From: Oscillospiraceae bacterium
Lineage (GTDB): Bacteria; Bacillota; Clostridia; Oscillospirales; Acutalibacteraceae
Assembly: GCA_022508705.1 (NCBI GenBank)
Contig: JAFLUO010000009.1
Coordinates: 7,172 to 30,319, forward strand
Length of the DNA: 23,148 nt
Reading direction: 5' to 3'
In this document: in pieces, positions 16,059 to 23,148 of the stretch
Numbering within the stretch: position 1 is the stretch's first letter
Layout of the letters: every line of letters starts with the position of its first letter
Position numbers and translations under genes: made by a program
The notes under the pieces: generated by a model
What the model saw: only the letters and a program-made list of their open reading frames with translations
Told to the model about the DNA's origin: nothing
Database searches by the model: none

Positions 16059-16067
16059 TGTTATATT
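16059..16067 (+). promoter_or_regulatory. Extended -10 promoter of the candidate small RNA
   Basis: TG-T-TATATT (16059-16067) matches an extended -10 element. A TTGACA at 16045-16050 is only 11 bases away, too close for a normal -35. Transcription would start near 16074-16075, exactly at the base of the first RNA hairpin. Confidence 0.55.
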
Positions 16068-16074
16068 CTTAACT

Positions 16075-16221
16075 GTTAGAGGACGACATCTCTAACGCAA
16101 ACGTTTTTCCGGTTTCTTACCCAAAACCGTAAAAATCCTATTTCTGAGTTTTACCCAAAAACTTAGACTTAAACCCGAAGGAAAATTAACCGATAGTATT
16201 TCTGCTATCGGTTTTTTCTTT
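16075..16221 (+). ncRNA. Candidate orphan small regulatory RNA with ACCC loops
   Basis: A non-coding stretch of about 143 nt with its own promoter and terminator, divergent from rpsU. Hairpin 1: GTTAGAG (16075-16081) with CTCTAAC (16090-16096). Hairpin 2: 16103-16115 with 16124-16136, 12 pairs interrupted by one mismatch, loop CTTACCCA. Hairpin 3: 16143-16152 with 16158-16167, loop ACCCA. The 10-mer TTACCCAAAA occurs at 16117-16126 and 16151-16160, so both hairpins show ACCC in the loop. A single-stranded ACCCGAAGG follows at 16172-16180, then a terminator. C-rich loops that pair with GGGU/GGAGG in mRNA leaders are the hallmark of several Firmicutes small RNAs such as RsaE. I do not recognise this one; the function is inferred from structure. 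It encodes no open frame with a ribosome binding site. Confidence 0.6.
16188..16221 (+). terminator. Terminator of the candidate small RNA
   Basis: AACCGATAG (16188-16196) pairs perfectly with CTATCGGTT (16205-16213) around an 8-base loop, followed by TTTTTTCTTTT. It is plus-oriented; there is no plus-strand gene nearby other than the proposed RNA. Confidence 0.85.
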
Positions 16222-16238
16222 TATATCGTACTGATTTT

Positions 16239-16268
16239 GTAGGGGACGATGTGGGCATCGTCCCCTAC
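16239..16268. repeat. GTAGGGG hairpin, dispersed-repeat family
   Basis: GTAGGGGACGATG (16239-16251) pairs perfectly over 13 bp with CATCGTCCCCTAC (16256-16268) around TGGG. It shares the GTAGGGG/CCCCTAC ends with the 82-bp repeats and is like a single-hairpin version of them. It sits just past the end of galU. The minus-strand side has no T-run, so it is not a clear galU terminator, though it could stabilise the mRNA 3' end. Confidence 0.65.
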
Positions 16269-16291
16269 TTTTATATGTTCATTATATATTA

Positions 16292-17170
16292 TCAAAGAGT
16301 CTGGGCAAGATCTTTAATATATGCCTTGAAATCTTCGCCGATTTCGTCGTGAGTAAGGGCTACCTCAACGTTGGCTTTCATAATGCCGAGCTTGTTGCCC
16401 ATATCGTAGCGTGTGCCGTTAAAGTCAACCGCTGTAAGCTTACCCTGCTTTGCAAGCTCGCACATAGCGTCGGTTAAATAAACCTCACCGCTCTTGGGAT
16501 CGGGCGGAGTCTGCTCAATAAGGTCAAAAATCTCAGGCGGAAGAACAACACGGCCTAAAATTGAATAGCAGGAAAGAATCTCTTCCGGAGTGGGCTTTTC
16601 AATAATATTGTGAACGGACATAACGTTGTCCTCAAGAGGTGTTACGTCAAGGGTGCAGTACTTGGGAACGTCCTTGCGGGGAACTTCCTTAACGCCTACT
16701 GTGCCTACACCGTATTTTTCATAAGCACGGCAAAGCTGACCTACAACGGGGTCTTCCGAAATAATAACATCGTCGCCGTACATAACTGCAAAGGGTTCGT
16801 CGCCTACAAAGCTCTTGGCGCAGCAGATTGCGTGTCCGAGACCCTTCGTTTCTTTCTGACGGATAAAGTAAATGTTTGCAAGGTTTGAGCAAGCCTTAAC
16901 ATCTTCTAAAATCTTTGCCTTGCTTGCATTTCCCTCAAGCTTTGTTTCAAGCTCAAAAGCGTGGTCAAAGTGGTCTTCAATAACGCCCTTACCGCGGTTT
17001 GTAACGATAAGAATATCGGTAATGCCTGCCGCTACCGCTTCCTCAACAATGTACTGAATTGCAGGCTTGTCAACAATGTTGAGCATCTCCTTTGGAACTG
17101 CCTTTGATGCAGGCAAAACTCTTGTGCCGAGTCCCGCTGCAGGAATGATTGCTTTTGTAATCTTTTTCAT
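16292..17170 (-). CDS. galU: UTP--glucose-1-phosphate uridylyltransferase GalU
   Basis: A 292-residue enzyme making UDP-glucose from UTP and glucose-1-phosphate, for cell-wall polysaccharides and glycolipids. The N-terminus carries IIPAAGLGTRVLPASKAVPK with G13-x-G-T-R17 and the conserved K23 and K27. It also has MYGDDV, IIEKPTPEE and GEVYLTDAM, all standard for GalU and distinct from the GlgC pattern. AAGGAG stands seven bases before the ATG. It is the last gene of a minus-strand operon, about 30 bases after the DUF2628 gene. It draws on the same glucose-1-phosphate as GlgC. Confidence 0.95.
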   Translation of the reverse strand: MKKITKAIIPAAGLGTRVLPASKAVPKEMLNIVDKPAIQYIVEEAVAAGITDILIVTNRGKGVIEDHFDHAFELETKLEGNASKAKILEDVKACSNLANIYFIRQKETKGLGHAICCAKSFVGDEPFAVMYGDDVIISEDPVVGQLCRAYEKYGVGTVGVKEVPRKDVPKYCTLDVTPLEDNVMSVHNIIEKPTPEEILSCYSILGRVVLPPEIFDLIEQTPPDPKSGEVYLTDAMCELAKQGKLTAVDFNGTRYDMGNKLGIMKANVEVALTHDEIGEDFKAYIKDLAQTL

Positions 17171-17200
17171 GTTATTTCTCCTTACAGATGAATTTATATT

Positions 17201-18190
17201 TTATTTAATAATAAACGTATTTAACATTGACAGCAAATTAGAGACAACTGTTACTGCCATAGCCGCCAGTATTGCAAATCCCAAAGATGTTCCGCCCTCA
17301 CCCAAAATTTTCAGTCTGCGGAATTCTTCATTACCTGCGGCGCAGTCGGAAGAACTTATTTCTTTTACGCTTTTTACAACGTGTTCTTTGTACTTTTTAT
17401 CGGCAACAATTCCCATGTAAACGGATAACGCTATGTCAGCAGCGTATGAAAAAACACCGACTGCAATGCCTATGGGGTGTTTTTTTCGAGCAGAAAACAT
17501 TTTTGAATACATTTCATTCACTGCGGCGATCGGGTCATCAGTTGAAGTTGCGTCAAAATTCTGATATTCCTGCGCAATACTGTTGAGCTCTTTTTGCATA
17601 TGCGAGTATTGTGGAATGAGCATGGGGATAATTGCAAGCACTAACGTTATTGCAATAAAAATTGCTCCGAGCTTATACATCTTTCGGTAAATAAACCAAT
17701 ATGGTCCAAAGAAGAATGCGGCAAAATTGAAGGTGCGCTTACCGGATTTTCTCTTGAAAAATTTATGAAGATATGTTTGAGAATTCTTGTTAATGTAAGT
17801 CGCCGCGTCCGCCGTTGAAACGCCGTCTTCAAGCTCGGGCGGAAAAGCGCTCAGCGGATTCGGAAACTGATAAGGCATCACATAAGGCACTGCGGGAGCG
17901 GCAAAGGGCGGCATCTGCCCATTTGCAGGATTTGCATAGGGCTGATATGCCTGATTTGCGCCAAAGGGCTGTGTATCTGCGGGCGCGCTCTCAGGAGCAG
18001 GCTCGTTCTCGGGCTTCCAAACAAAGCCCTCGTTGTGCTTATCACTGTATGCACATTCTCCGTTTCTCTTATAACATTCTCTGTGGTGGGGTGCTCCGCA
18101 AAGGGGGCAAACTACAATATCGTCCTGCGCGGTAAATGCTTCCCTGCAAACAGGGCATCTTTCATTTGTATATCTGAAATTATCCATCAT
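17201..18190 (-). CDS. RING-like zinc-finger plus DUF2628 membrane protein
   Basis: A 329-residue protein of unknown role. Residues 10-46 form a prokaryotic RING-type finger with C12, C15, C28, C31, H35/H36, C39 and C46 (CPVC...CPLCGAPHHREC). A Pro/Ala/Gln-rich linker of about 60 residues (60-120) follows, with repeated AYQPYANPAN/PYVMPYQFPN character. Residues 130-195 match DUF2628 (YLHKFFKRKSGKRTFNFAAF, then FFGPYWFIYRKMYKLG and a membrane segment). Two further membrane segments lie at about 240-262 and 302-327. The ATG at 18190 overlaps the upstream hydrolase stop as ATGA; a second ATG directly follows. No good ribosome binding site is present, so translation probably relies on coupling. 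Confidence 0.8.
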   Translation of the reverse strand: MMDNFRYTNERCPVCREAFTAQDDIVVCPLCGAPHHRECYKRNGECAYSDKHNEGFVWKPENEPAPESAPADTQPFGANQAYQPYANPANGQMPPFAAPAVPYVMPYQFPNPLSAFPPELEDGVSTADAATYINKNSQTYLHKFFKRKSGKRTFNFAAFFFGPYWFIYRKMYKLGAIFIAITLVLAIIPMLIPQYSHMQKELNSIAQEYQNFDATSTDDPIAAVNEMYSKMFSARKKHPIGIAVGVFSYAADIALSVYMGIVADKKYKEHVVKSVKEISSSDCAAGNEEFRRLKILGEGGTSLGFAILAAMAVTVVSNLLSMLNTFIIK

Positions 18191-19431
18191 ACGTTCCAAC
18201 TGTTGATATAGCTCTCTTGCTCAGGTGTGAGAACATCAATTTCCGTGCCCCAGCTTTTAAGCTTTCTCAACGCTACCTTTCTGTCAATTTCTTCGGGGAC
18301 ATCAATGACCCCTGCTTTAAGTTTACCTCGGCTTTTAGCAATATATTCTGCGCAAAGGGCCTGAACTGCAAAGCTCATGTCCATAATTTCTGCAGGGTGG
18401 CCGTCGCCTGCGGCTAAATTCACAAGCCTGCCCTCTGCCAAAACGGATATAACTCTTCCGTCTGCCATTTCGTAGCCCATAATATTCTGCCTTTGCGGGA
18501 AAATGCGGACCGCCGATTTTTCCAGCTCAGGAAGATTTATTTCAACATTAAAATGGCCTGCGTTACAAAGAATTGCACCGTCTTTCATATTTTTATATGC
18601 CTTTTCGGTGATAACGTCTTTGCAGCCCGTAACGGTGATAAAGAAATCCCCGTACTTTGCCGCATCTTCCATCGGGTACACGTCAAAGCCGTCCATTTTA
18701 GCTTCCATTGCTTTAATCGGGTCGATTTCAGTAACGATGACTTTGGCGCCCAAGGCTTTCGCCCTCATTGCAACGCCCTTGCCGCACCAGCCGTAGCCTG
18801 CAACAACGGCGGTTTTGCCTGCAACAATTAAATTCGTCGTTCTGTTTATTCCCGTCCAGACGGACTGCCCTGTACCGTAACGGTTGTCAAAAAGATATTT
18901 GCACTTTGCATTGTTAACGGCAATCATAGGGAATTTAAGCTTTTCTTCCCGCGCCATTGAAACAAGCCTTATTATGCCCGTTGTTGTCTCCTCACATCCG
19001 CCCAAAACATTTGGTAGAAGTTGCGGATACTCATTGTGAATAAGATTGACTAAATCTCCGCCGTCGTCAATAATAATGTTTGGCTCTGCACTTATAACCT
19101 CACGCAAGTGATTCGTATATTCATCTGCCGTTGCATTGTACCATGCAAATACATTAAGCCCTTCGTGAACTAAGGCAGCGGCAACGTCGTCCTGCGTTGA
19201 GAGGGGATTTGACCCAGTTACGTACATCTGAGCGCCGCCAGCGGACAAAACACGGCAAAGATAAGCCGTTTTCGCTTCAAGGTGAATTGAAAGGGCAACA
19301 CGCAGTCCCTCGAAGGGTTTTTCTTTAATAAAATCCTCTTCAATACTTGAAAGTACGGGCATGTGCGCCTTTACCCAGTCAATTTTTTGCATACCTTCCG
19401 GATAAAGCTCAATATCTCTTATCAAACTCAT
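18187..19431 (-). CDS. ahcY: Adenosylhomocysteinase (short, archaeal/Thermotoga-like form)
   Basis: A 414-residue NAD-dependent hydrolase that splits S-adenosylhomocysteine into adenosine and homocysteine. The ATG at 19431 is used, with GGAG eight bases upstream; an upstream in-frame start would add a non-conserved Lys/Phe-rich stretch. Conserved elements: H50-L-E-A-K-T-A, DDGGDL (122-127), CEETTTGIIRL (146-156), K178 and D182 in KYLFDNRYGTGQS, the NAD loop GYGWCGKG (212-219), NAGHF (290-294), and GDGHPAEIMDMSF (342-354). It lacks the ~40-residue insert and the C-terminal KxxHYRY tail of the eukaryotic-type enzyme. Some short enzymes prefer S-inosylhomocysteine, so substrate choice is open. 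It is the first gene of the operon. Confidence 0.92.
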   Translation of the reverse strand: MSLIRDIELYPEGMQKIDWVKAHMPVLSSIEEDFIKEKPFEGLRVALSIHLEAKTAYLCRVLSAGGAQMYVTGSNPLSTQDDVAAALVHEGLNVFAWYNATADEYTNHLREVISAEPNIIIDDGGDLVNLIHNEYPQLLPNVLGGCEETTTGIIRLVSMAREEKLKFPMIAVNNAKCKYLFDNRYGTGQSVWTGINRTTNLIVAGKTAVVAGYGWCGKGVAMRAKALGAKVIVTEIDPIKAMEAKMDGFDVYPMEDAAKYGDFFITVTGCKDVITEKAYKNMKDGAILCNAGHFNVEINLPELEKSAVRIFPQRQNIMGYEMADGRVISVLAEGRLVNLAAGDGHPAEIMDMSFAVQALCAEYIAKSRGKLKAGVIDVPEEIDRKVALRKLKSWGTEIDVLTPEQESYINSWNV

Positions 19432-19469
19432 ATATTTCTCCAAAATAAATTGAAAGTTATATTTTTTTA

Positions 19470-19498
19470 AATATACCATAATTTAGTATTAAAATCAA
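19470..19498 (-). promoter_or_regulatory. Promoter of the hydrolase-DUF2628-galU operon
   Basis: On the minus strand TTGATT (complement of 19493-19498) and TATATT (complement of 19470-19475) are 17 bp apart, 39 bases before the ATG. It is back-to-back with the lipoprotein promoter at 19522. Confidence 0.65.
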
Positions 19499-19521
19499 TA
19501 TAAGAGTTAAAAGAATATTCA

Positions 19522-19550
19522 TTGACAAAAACCGCGTTTTGTGTAATAAT
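19522..19550 (+). promoter_or_regulatory. Promoter of the lipoprotein gene
   Basis: TTGACA (19522-19527) is followed after 17 bp by AATAAT (19545-19550) preceded by TGT, giving an extended -10. It lies 48 bases before the ATG. Confidence 0.7.
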
Positions 19551-19597
19551 TGAGTAGTATATAATATATATTTTTATAGTATGGAGGCAAAAGACTG

Positions 19598-20605
19598 ATG
19601 AAAAGTAAATTGATTAAAATAACATCCCTTTTGATTGCTCTTACAGTTTTTTTGTGCTGTTTAACAGCGTGCGGTAAGAAAGAACCGGAAGAAGAGGAAA
19701 TCACAAAAAAGCCTGCTCCGATTGAAACTCCGTCAACGGAGAATTTGGTTGACTTTGACGAGTATACTCTTCCCGATGATGAAACAAGCACAGATGCGGA
19801 AGATGAGCCTTCTTCGTCTGCTGGAAGCACAACGAGCACAACAGCTCCCGCACCGAGCACAACAAAAGCCCCTGACAATGTCACTAATCCGACAACTCCT
19901 GATCCGACTCAGACTCAGGGAAATCAAGGGATAACACAGTCTGATATGATAAGTCTTCTTAAAGCAGCAGGCTATATTTACGATGAAGAGCAGGATATTT
20001 ATTATACGGACATGAACCCGTGGCAGCGTCATTTTGGATTTACCGGCACATATGACGACGGCGCAACCTATTTGAATATGAATTACGTTACGTTTAAGTG
20101 TGATTTTACATACGGCGACAAATATTGGCGTATTCAGTGCTGGAAAGGTCAGTATGCTCTTCTTTCAGGTGCTGAAATGGGCGTTTACACAAAGGACATT
20201 GACTCAAGTCTTTCAGAAGATTTCTACGCATGTGCAAATGATGACAACCTTCTTGAAATGGGCTTCGATTTCTACAAGACCACAAAGGACTATAATAACC
20301 GTAACCGTCTTTTCTACCGTCCGCTTGAGTTCCACTGGTGGCAGACAGGATTTAAGTTCGGATACTGTAATCCTACAAACTGCGTTGTTGTAATGACGCT
20401 TCGCGCTAAAGACACCGCAATGGCAGACGGAATTGAAAAGGGTCTTAGAAACGTTACAAATAAAAACGGCAGGCTCAATCCGTTCTATGAGTACGGCACA
20501 AGCGCCGCGCAAGGCAAGGCAAACCTTTACCAGAGAAGCGGAAACGAATTTAAAATTATCTGGGTAAATGCAGGCTACACTAATTACAGCGGCAATATGG
20601 CTTAA
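19598..20605 (+). CDS. Secreted lipoprotein with DUF4474-like domain
   Basis: A 335-residue lipoprotein. Residues 1-25 are a type II signal peptide with a basic start (MKSKLIK), a hydrophobic core and the lipobox LTAC, so C25 should be acylated and the protein held on the outer face of the membrane. An acidic, Thr/Ser/Pro-rich spacer (about 26-115) follows, a typical low-complexity stalk. The C-terminal domain (about 118-335) resembles DUF4474: YDEEQDIYYTDMNPWQRHFG, WRIQCWKGQYALLSGAEMGVY and FHWWQTGFKFG are the landmark segments of that family, whose function is unknown. GGAGG precedes the ATG by 10 bases. It is a single-gene unit with its own promoter and terminator. Confidence 0.8.
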   Translation: MKSKLIKITSLLIALTVFLCCLTACGKKEPEEEEITKKPAPIETPSTENLVDFDEYTLPDDETSTDAEDEPSSSAGSTTSTTAPAPSTTKAPDNVTNPTTPDPTQTQGNQGITQSDMISLLKAAGYIYDEEQDIYYTDMNPWQRHFGFTGTYDDGATYLNMNYVTFKCDFTYGDKYWRIQCWKGQYALLSGAEMGVYTKDIDSSLSEDFYACANDDNLLEMGFDFYKTTKDYNNRNRLFYRPLEFHWWQTGFKFGYCNPTNCVVVMTLRAKDTAMADGIEKGLRNVTNKNGRLNPFYEYGTSAAQGKANLYQRSGNEFKIIWVNAGYTNYSGNMA

Positions 20606-20626
20606 TTTTAAATTAAATTTTAATAC

Positions 20627-20665
20627 AAAATCTCACTGCAACTTGAGTTTGCAGTGAGATTTTTT
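20627..20665 (+). terminator. Terminator of the lipoprotein gene
   Basis: AAAATCTCACTGCAA (20627-20641) pairs perfectly over 15 bp with 20649-20663 around CTTGAGT, ending in TTTTTT. It is 22 bases after the stop. Confidence 0.9.
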
Positions 20666-20703
20666 GTATGAAACAGAGAATTTTGTGTTTTTCTTCATTA
20701 TAG

Positions 20704-20732
20704 TTGAAAAACGGCTTATTTTAGTGTAAAAT
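20704..20732 (+). promoter_or_regulatory. Promoter of glgP
   Basis: TTGAAA (20704-20709), a 17-bp spacer and TAAAAT (20727-20732), followed by ATA. Hexamers and spacing are identical to those of the glgB promoter. The leader to the ATG is about 50 nt. Confidence 0.75.
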
Positions 20733-20788
20733 ATACAAATGATACTAATATTAAAGTTGATTTTGATAAATATTTTTGGAGGATTTGT

Positions 20789-23148
20789 ATGAATTATTCG
20801 CTAACTAAAGCCCAAGCAAAGCAAGCCATTGAATCAAAGCTTTCGCATTTTATAGGCGTACATCCTGAAGAGGCAACTAACGAGCAGTATTACAAAGCTG
20901 TATCGCTTATCGTCAGGGATATGATGAGTCAGGGCAGAACGGAATTTTCAAAGGAAGCAAGTAAAAAAGGCTCTAAAAGAGTTTATTATCTTTGCATGGA
21001 ATTTCTTATGGGCCGTTCCCTTAAAAACAATCTTTATAATTTGAATTTAACAAAAACTTTTGAAAGCGCGCTTAAAGATTTCGGCATAAAGCTTGAAGCT
21101 CTTTACGAATGTGAGCCGGATGCAGGACTTGGTAACGGCGGTCTCGGAAGATTAGCCGCATGCTATCTTGACGGTCTTGCCACTGGCGGCTACTGCGCAA
21201 AGGGTTATTCAATTCTTTACGAATACGGCATTTTCAAGCAGAAATTAGTTGATGGCTGGCAGACTGAATTGCCCGACTTTTGGCTTCCCGGCGGAGAGGT
21301 TTGGCTCGTTCCCCATGAAGAGAGCGCTTATGAGGTAAAATTCGAGGGCACAGTCAGAGATTCGTGGGACGGCAATTTCCACCACGTTGAAATTGAAGAT
21401 CCCAATACGATTTACGCAATTCCTTACGATATGCACGTTGCAGGCAAAGACGGCAAGGGTGTTTCCGTTCTTCGTCTTTGGTCTGCAAAAGCTCCCGGTC
21501 TTGATATGGGACTTTTCAATCAGGGTGACTATATGCGTGCAATGGAAAGAAATGCTATGGCAGAGGTTATCTCTAAGGTTCTTTACCCTGCGGATAATCA
21601 CCCTGAGGGTAAGTCGCTCAGACTTCGTCAGCAGTATTTCCTTGTTTCCGCTTCCGTGCAGGATATTGTTAAGCACCATTTAAGAGAGTTCGGCACAATG
21701 GACAATTTCTCAGATATGGTTGCCATTCACGTTAACGATACACACCCCACAATGGCTATCCCCGAGCTTATGAGAATTTTGCTTGACGAGTGCGGATATG
21801 GCTGGGACGACGCTTGGAATATCGTAACAAAAACCGTTGCTTATACTAATCACACCGTTATGAAAGAGGCTCTTGAATGTTGGCCCGAAGACCTTTACAA
21901 GCGTTTAATGCCCCGCCTTTGGGAGATAACGAAGGAAATCGACAACCGTTTCAGAGCATCCGTTTGGGAAAGAACGGGTAATGCAGACACAGTGGAGCGA
22001 ATGGCGATTATGTCAAACGGCGTTGTTCGTATGGCTAATCTCTGCGTTGCAGGGTCACACTGCGTAAACGGCGTTTCCGCCCTTCACAGCGACATTCTTA
22101 AGGACACGGTTTTCGCAGACTTTTATGCTCTTGAGCCCCAAAAGTTTACTAACGTTACAAACGGTATTGCCCACCGCCGTTGGCTTTGCCAGTCAAACCC
22201 TGAGCTTGCAAAGCTTCTTAAAGAAACAATCGGTGATAAATATGTTAAAAACGCAAGCAAACTTGTTGATTTAAGAGAGTTTAAAGATGATGAAAGCGTT
22301 CTGAATGCACTTGGCGAAATAAAACTTCATAATAAAAAGAATTTTGCAGCATACATTAAAAAGCAAACAGGCATAGAGCTTGATGTAAATTCAGTATTTG
22401 ATGTACAGGTAAAAAGACTTCATGAGTATAAGCGCCAGCACTTAAACGCTCTCAACATTTTGGCTCAGTACCTTTATATCAAAGAAAATCCGTCAGCCCC
22501 CGTTGTTCCCCACACATACATTTTTGGTGCAAAGGCGGCATCGGGCTACTTTATAGCAAAGAAAATAATCGAGTTTATCTGTGCTTTATCAAAAATGATA
22601 AATTCCGACCCCGACTGCAAAGGCAAATTGCAGGTTGTTTACGTTGAGGATTACAATGTAACAATGGCAGAAAGGCTTATTCCCGCCGCAGAAATTTCAG
22701 AGCAGATTTCACTTGCAGGCACAGAGGCTTCGGGTACCAGCAATATGAAATTTATGATTAACGGCGCAATTACGCTCGGCACAATGGACGGCGCAAACGT
22801 TGAAATTTACGATGCCGTTGGCGAAGATAACATCTTCATTTTCGGTATGAGCACACCCGAGGTTCAAAATCTTCAAAGAAGAGGCTACGATTCACAGCAG
22901 TATTATAACAATAACGGCGAGCTTCACAAGATTATTGATTTTGCAAATCAAAACGGCATAAACGGCACCTTCTACCACGAGGTAACGTCAACAATTATTC
23001 ACCATGACCCGTATATGGTTCTTGCCGATTTTGAGGATTACAGAAGAAAGCAGACAGAAATTTCCAACGCATATCTTGATACAATGAATTGGAACAGAAT
23101 GTCTCTTATGAACATTTCGGGCGCAGGCATATTTGCCGCAGACCGCTC
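20789..23148 (+). CDS. glgP: Glycogen/alpha-glucan phosphorylase GlgP, 3' end cut by the window
   Basis: The frame is open from ATG 20789 (GGAGG six bases upstream) to the window end, 786 residues without a stop. Judging by family length only a short C-terminal piece is missing. This GT35 enzyme releases glucose-1-phosphate from glycogen chain ends. Landmarks: YYLCMEFLMGRSLKNNL, GLGNGGLGRLAACYLD, the HVNDTHP active-site segment, NGIAHRRWL, RLHEYKRQHLN, and the pyridoxal-phosphate site GTEASGTSNMKF with the cofactor lysine K654. It is transcribed apart from glgB-C-D-A but from a promoter of the same sequence type, consistent with a joint glycogen programme. Confidence 0.95.
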   Translation, partial: MNYSLTKAQAKQAIESKLSHFIGVHPEEATNEQYYKAVSLIVRDMMSQGRTEFSKEASKKGSKRVYYLCMEFLMGRSLKNNLYNLNLTKTFESALKDFGIKLEALYECEPDAGLGNGGLGRLAACYLDGLATGGYCAKGYSILYEYGIFKQKLVDGWQTELPDFWLPGGEVWLVPHEESAYEVKFEGTVRDSWDGNFHHVEIEDPNTIYAIPYDMHVAGKDGKGVSVLRLWSAKAPGLDMGLFNQGDYMRAMERNAMAEVISKVLYPADNHPEGKSLRLRQQYFLVSASVQDIVKHHLREFGTMDNFSDMVAIHVNDTHPTMAIPELMRILLDECGYGWDDAWNIVTKTVAYTNHTVMKEALECWPEDLYKRLMPRLWEITKEIDNRFRASVWERTGNADTVERMAIMSNGVVRMANLCVAGSHCVNGVSALHSDILKDTVFADFYALEPQKFTNVTNGIAHRRWLCQSNPELAKLLKETIGDKYVKNASKLVDLREFKDDESVLNALGEIKLHNKKNFAAYIKKQTGIELDVNSVFDVQVKRLHEYKRQHLNALNILAQYLYIKENPSAPVVPHTYIFGAKAASGYFIAKKIIEFICALSKMINSDPDCKGKLQVVYVEDYNVTMAERLIPAAEISEQISLAGTEASGTSNMKFMINGAITLGTMDGANVEIYDAVGEDNIFIFGMSTPEVQNLQRRGYDSQQYYNNNGELHKIIDFANQNGINGTFYHEVTSTIIHHDPYMVLADFEDYRRKQTEISNAYLDTMNWNRMSLMNISGAGIFAADR

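Noticed and set aside
16188..16221. Hairpin as the galU terminator
   Set aside because: The T-run is on the plus strand, whereas galU is read from the minus strand; the minus side has only a weak T stretch.

Overview
The window looks like chromosomal DNA from a low-to-moderate GC Gram-positive anaerobe of class Clostridia, most likely an Oscillospirales/Ruminococcus-type gut bacterium. The reasons are the Firmicutes-type glgB-glgC-glgD-glgA glycogen operon with a separate GlgD subunit, strong AGGAGG ribosome binding sites, a GTG-started 58-residue ribosomal protein S21, a DUF4474-like lipoprotein, a small MVKGINR-type protein, and dispersed TGTAGGGGCGG/CTCCCTC palindromes. The placement is inferred from gene content, not from a marker gene.

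Layout: 1-659 has no gene but holds an 82-bp two-hairpin repeat, an alternating CG tract, a five-unit 11-bp tandem array and a palindromic repeat. 660-4867 is a MarR regulator plus a heterodimeric ABC exporter in one overlapping operon with two tandem operator-like dyads at its promoter. 4971-10970 is the glycogen synthesis operon glgB-glgC-glgD-glgA, closed by a strong terminator. 11048-12550 is a visibly A+T-richer accessory segment: a membrane protein of unknown function divergent from a small HTH regulator, with a large dyad between them. 12569-15887 is housekeeping: an OGG1-like DNA glycosylase, a small membrane protein, an M24 peptidase, a YqeG-type HAD phosphatase and rpsU. 15926-16291 holds the rpsU promoter and a divergent, previously unannotated candidate small RNA of about 143 nt with its own extended -10 and terminator. 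16292-19498 is a minus-strand operon: S-adenosylhomocysteine hydrolase, a RING-like/DUF2628 membrane protein and galU. 19522-20665 is a secreted lipoprotein transcription unit. 20704-23148 is glycogen phosphorylase glgP, cut by the window end.

How the genes connect: GlgC/GlgD make ADP-glucose, GlgA polymerises it, GlgB branches it and GlgP degrades it. glgB and glgP carry the same -35/-10 hexamers and spacer length (TTGAAA-N17-TAAAAT). GalU supplies UDP-glucose from the same glucose-1-phosphate pool. The MarR/ABC unit looks like a self-regulated efflux or stress module.

The most interesting item is the candidate small RNA at 16075-16217: three hairpins, two of which present the same TTACCCAAAA sequence in or across their loops, with ACCC exposed, followed by a canonical terminator. 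This resembles Firmicutes regulatory RNAs that use C-rich loops to cover Shine-Dalgarno sequences. I do not recognise it as a known family.
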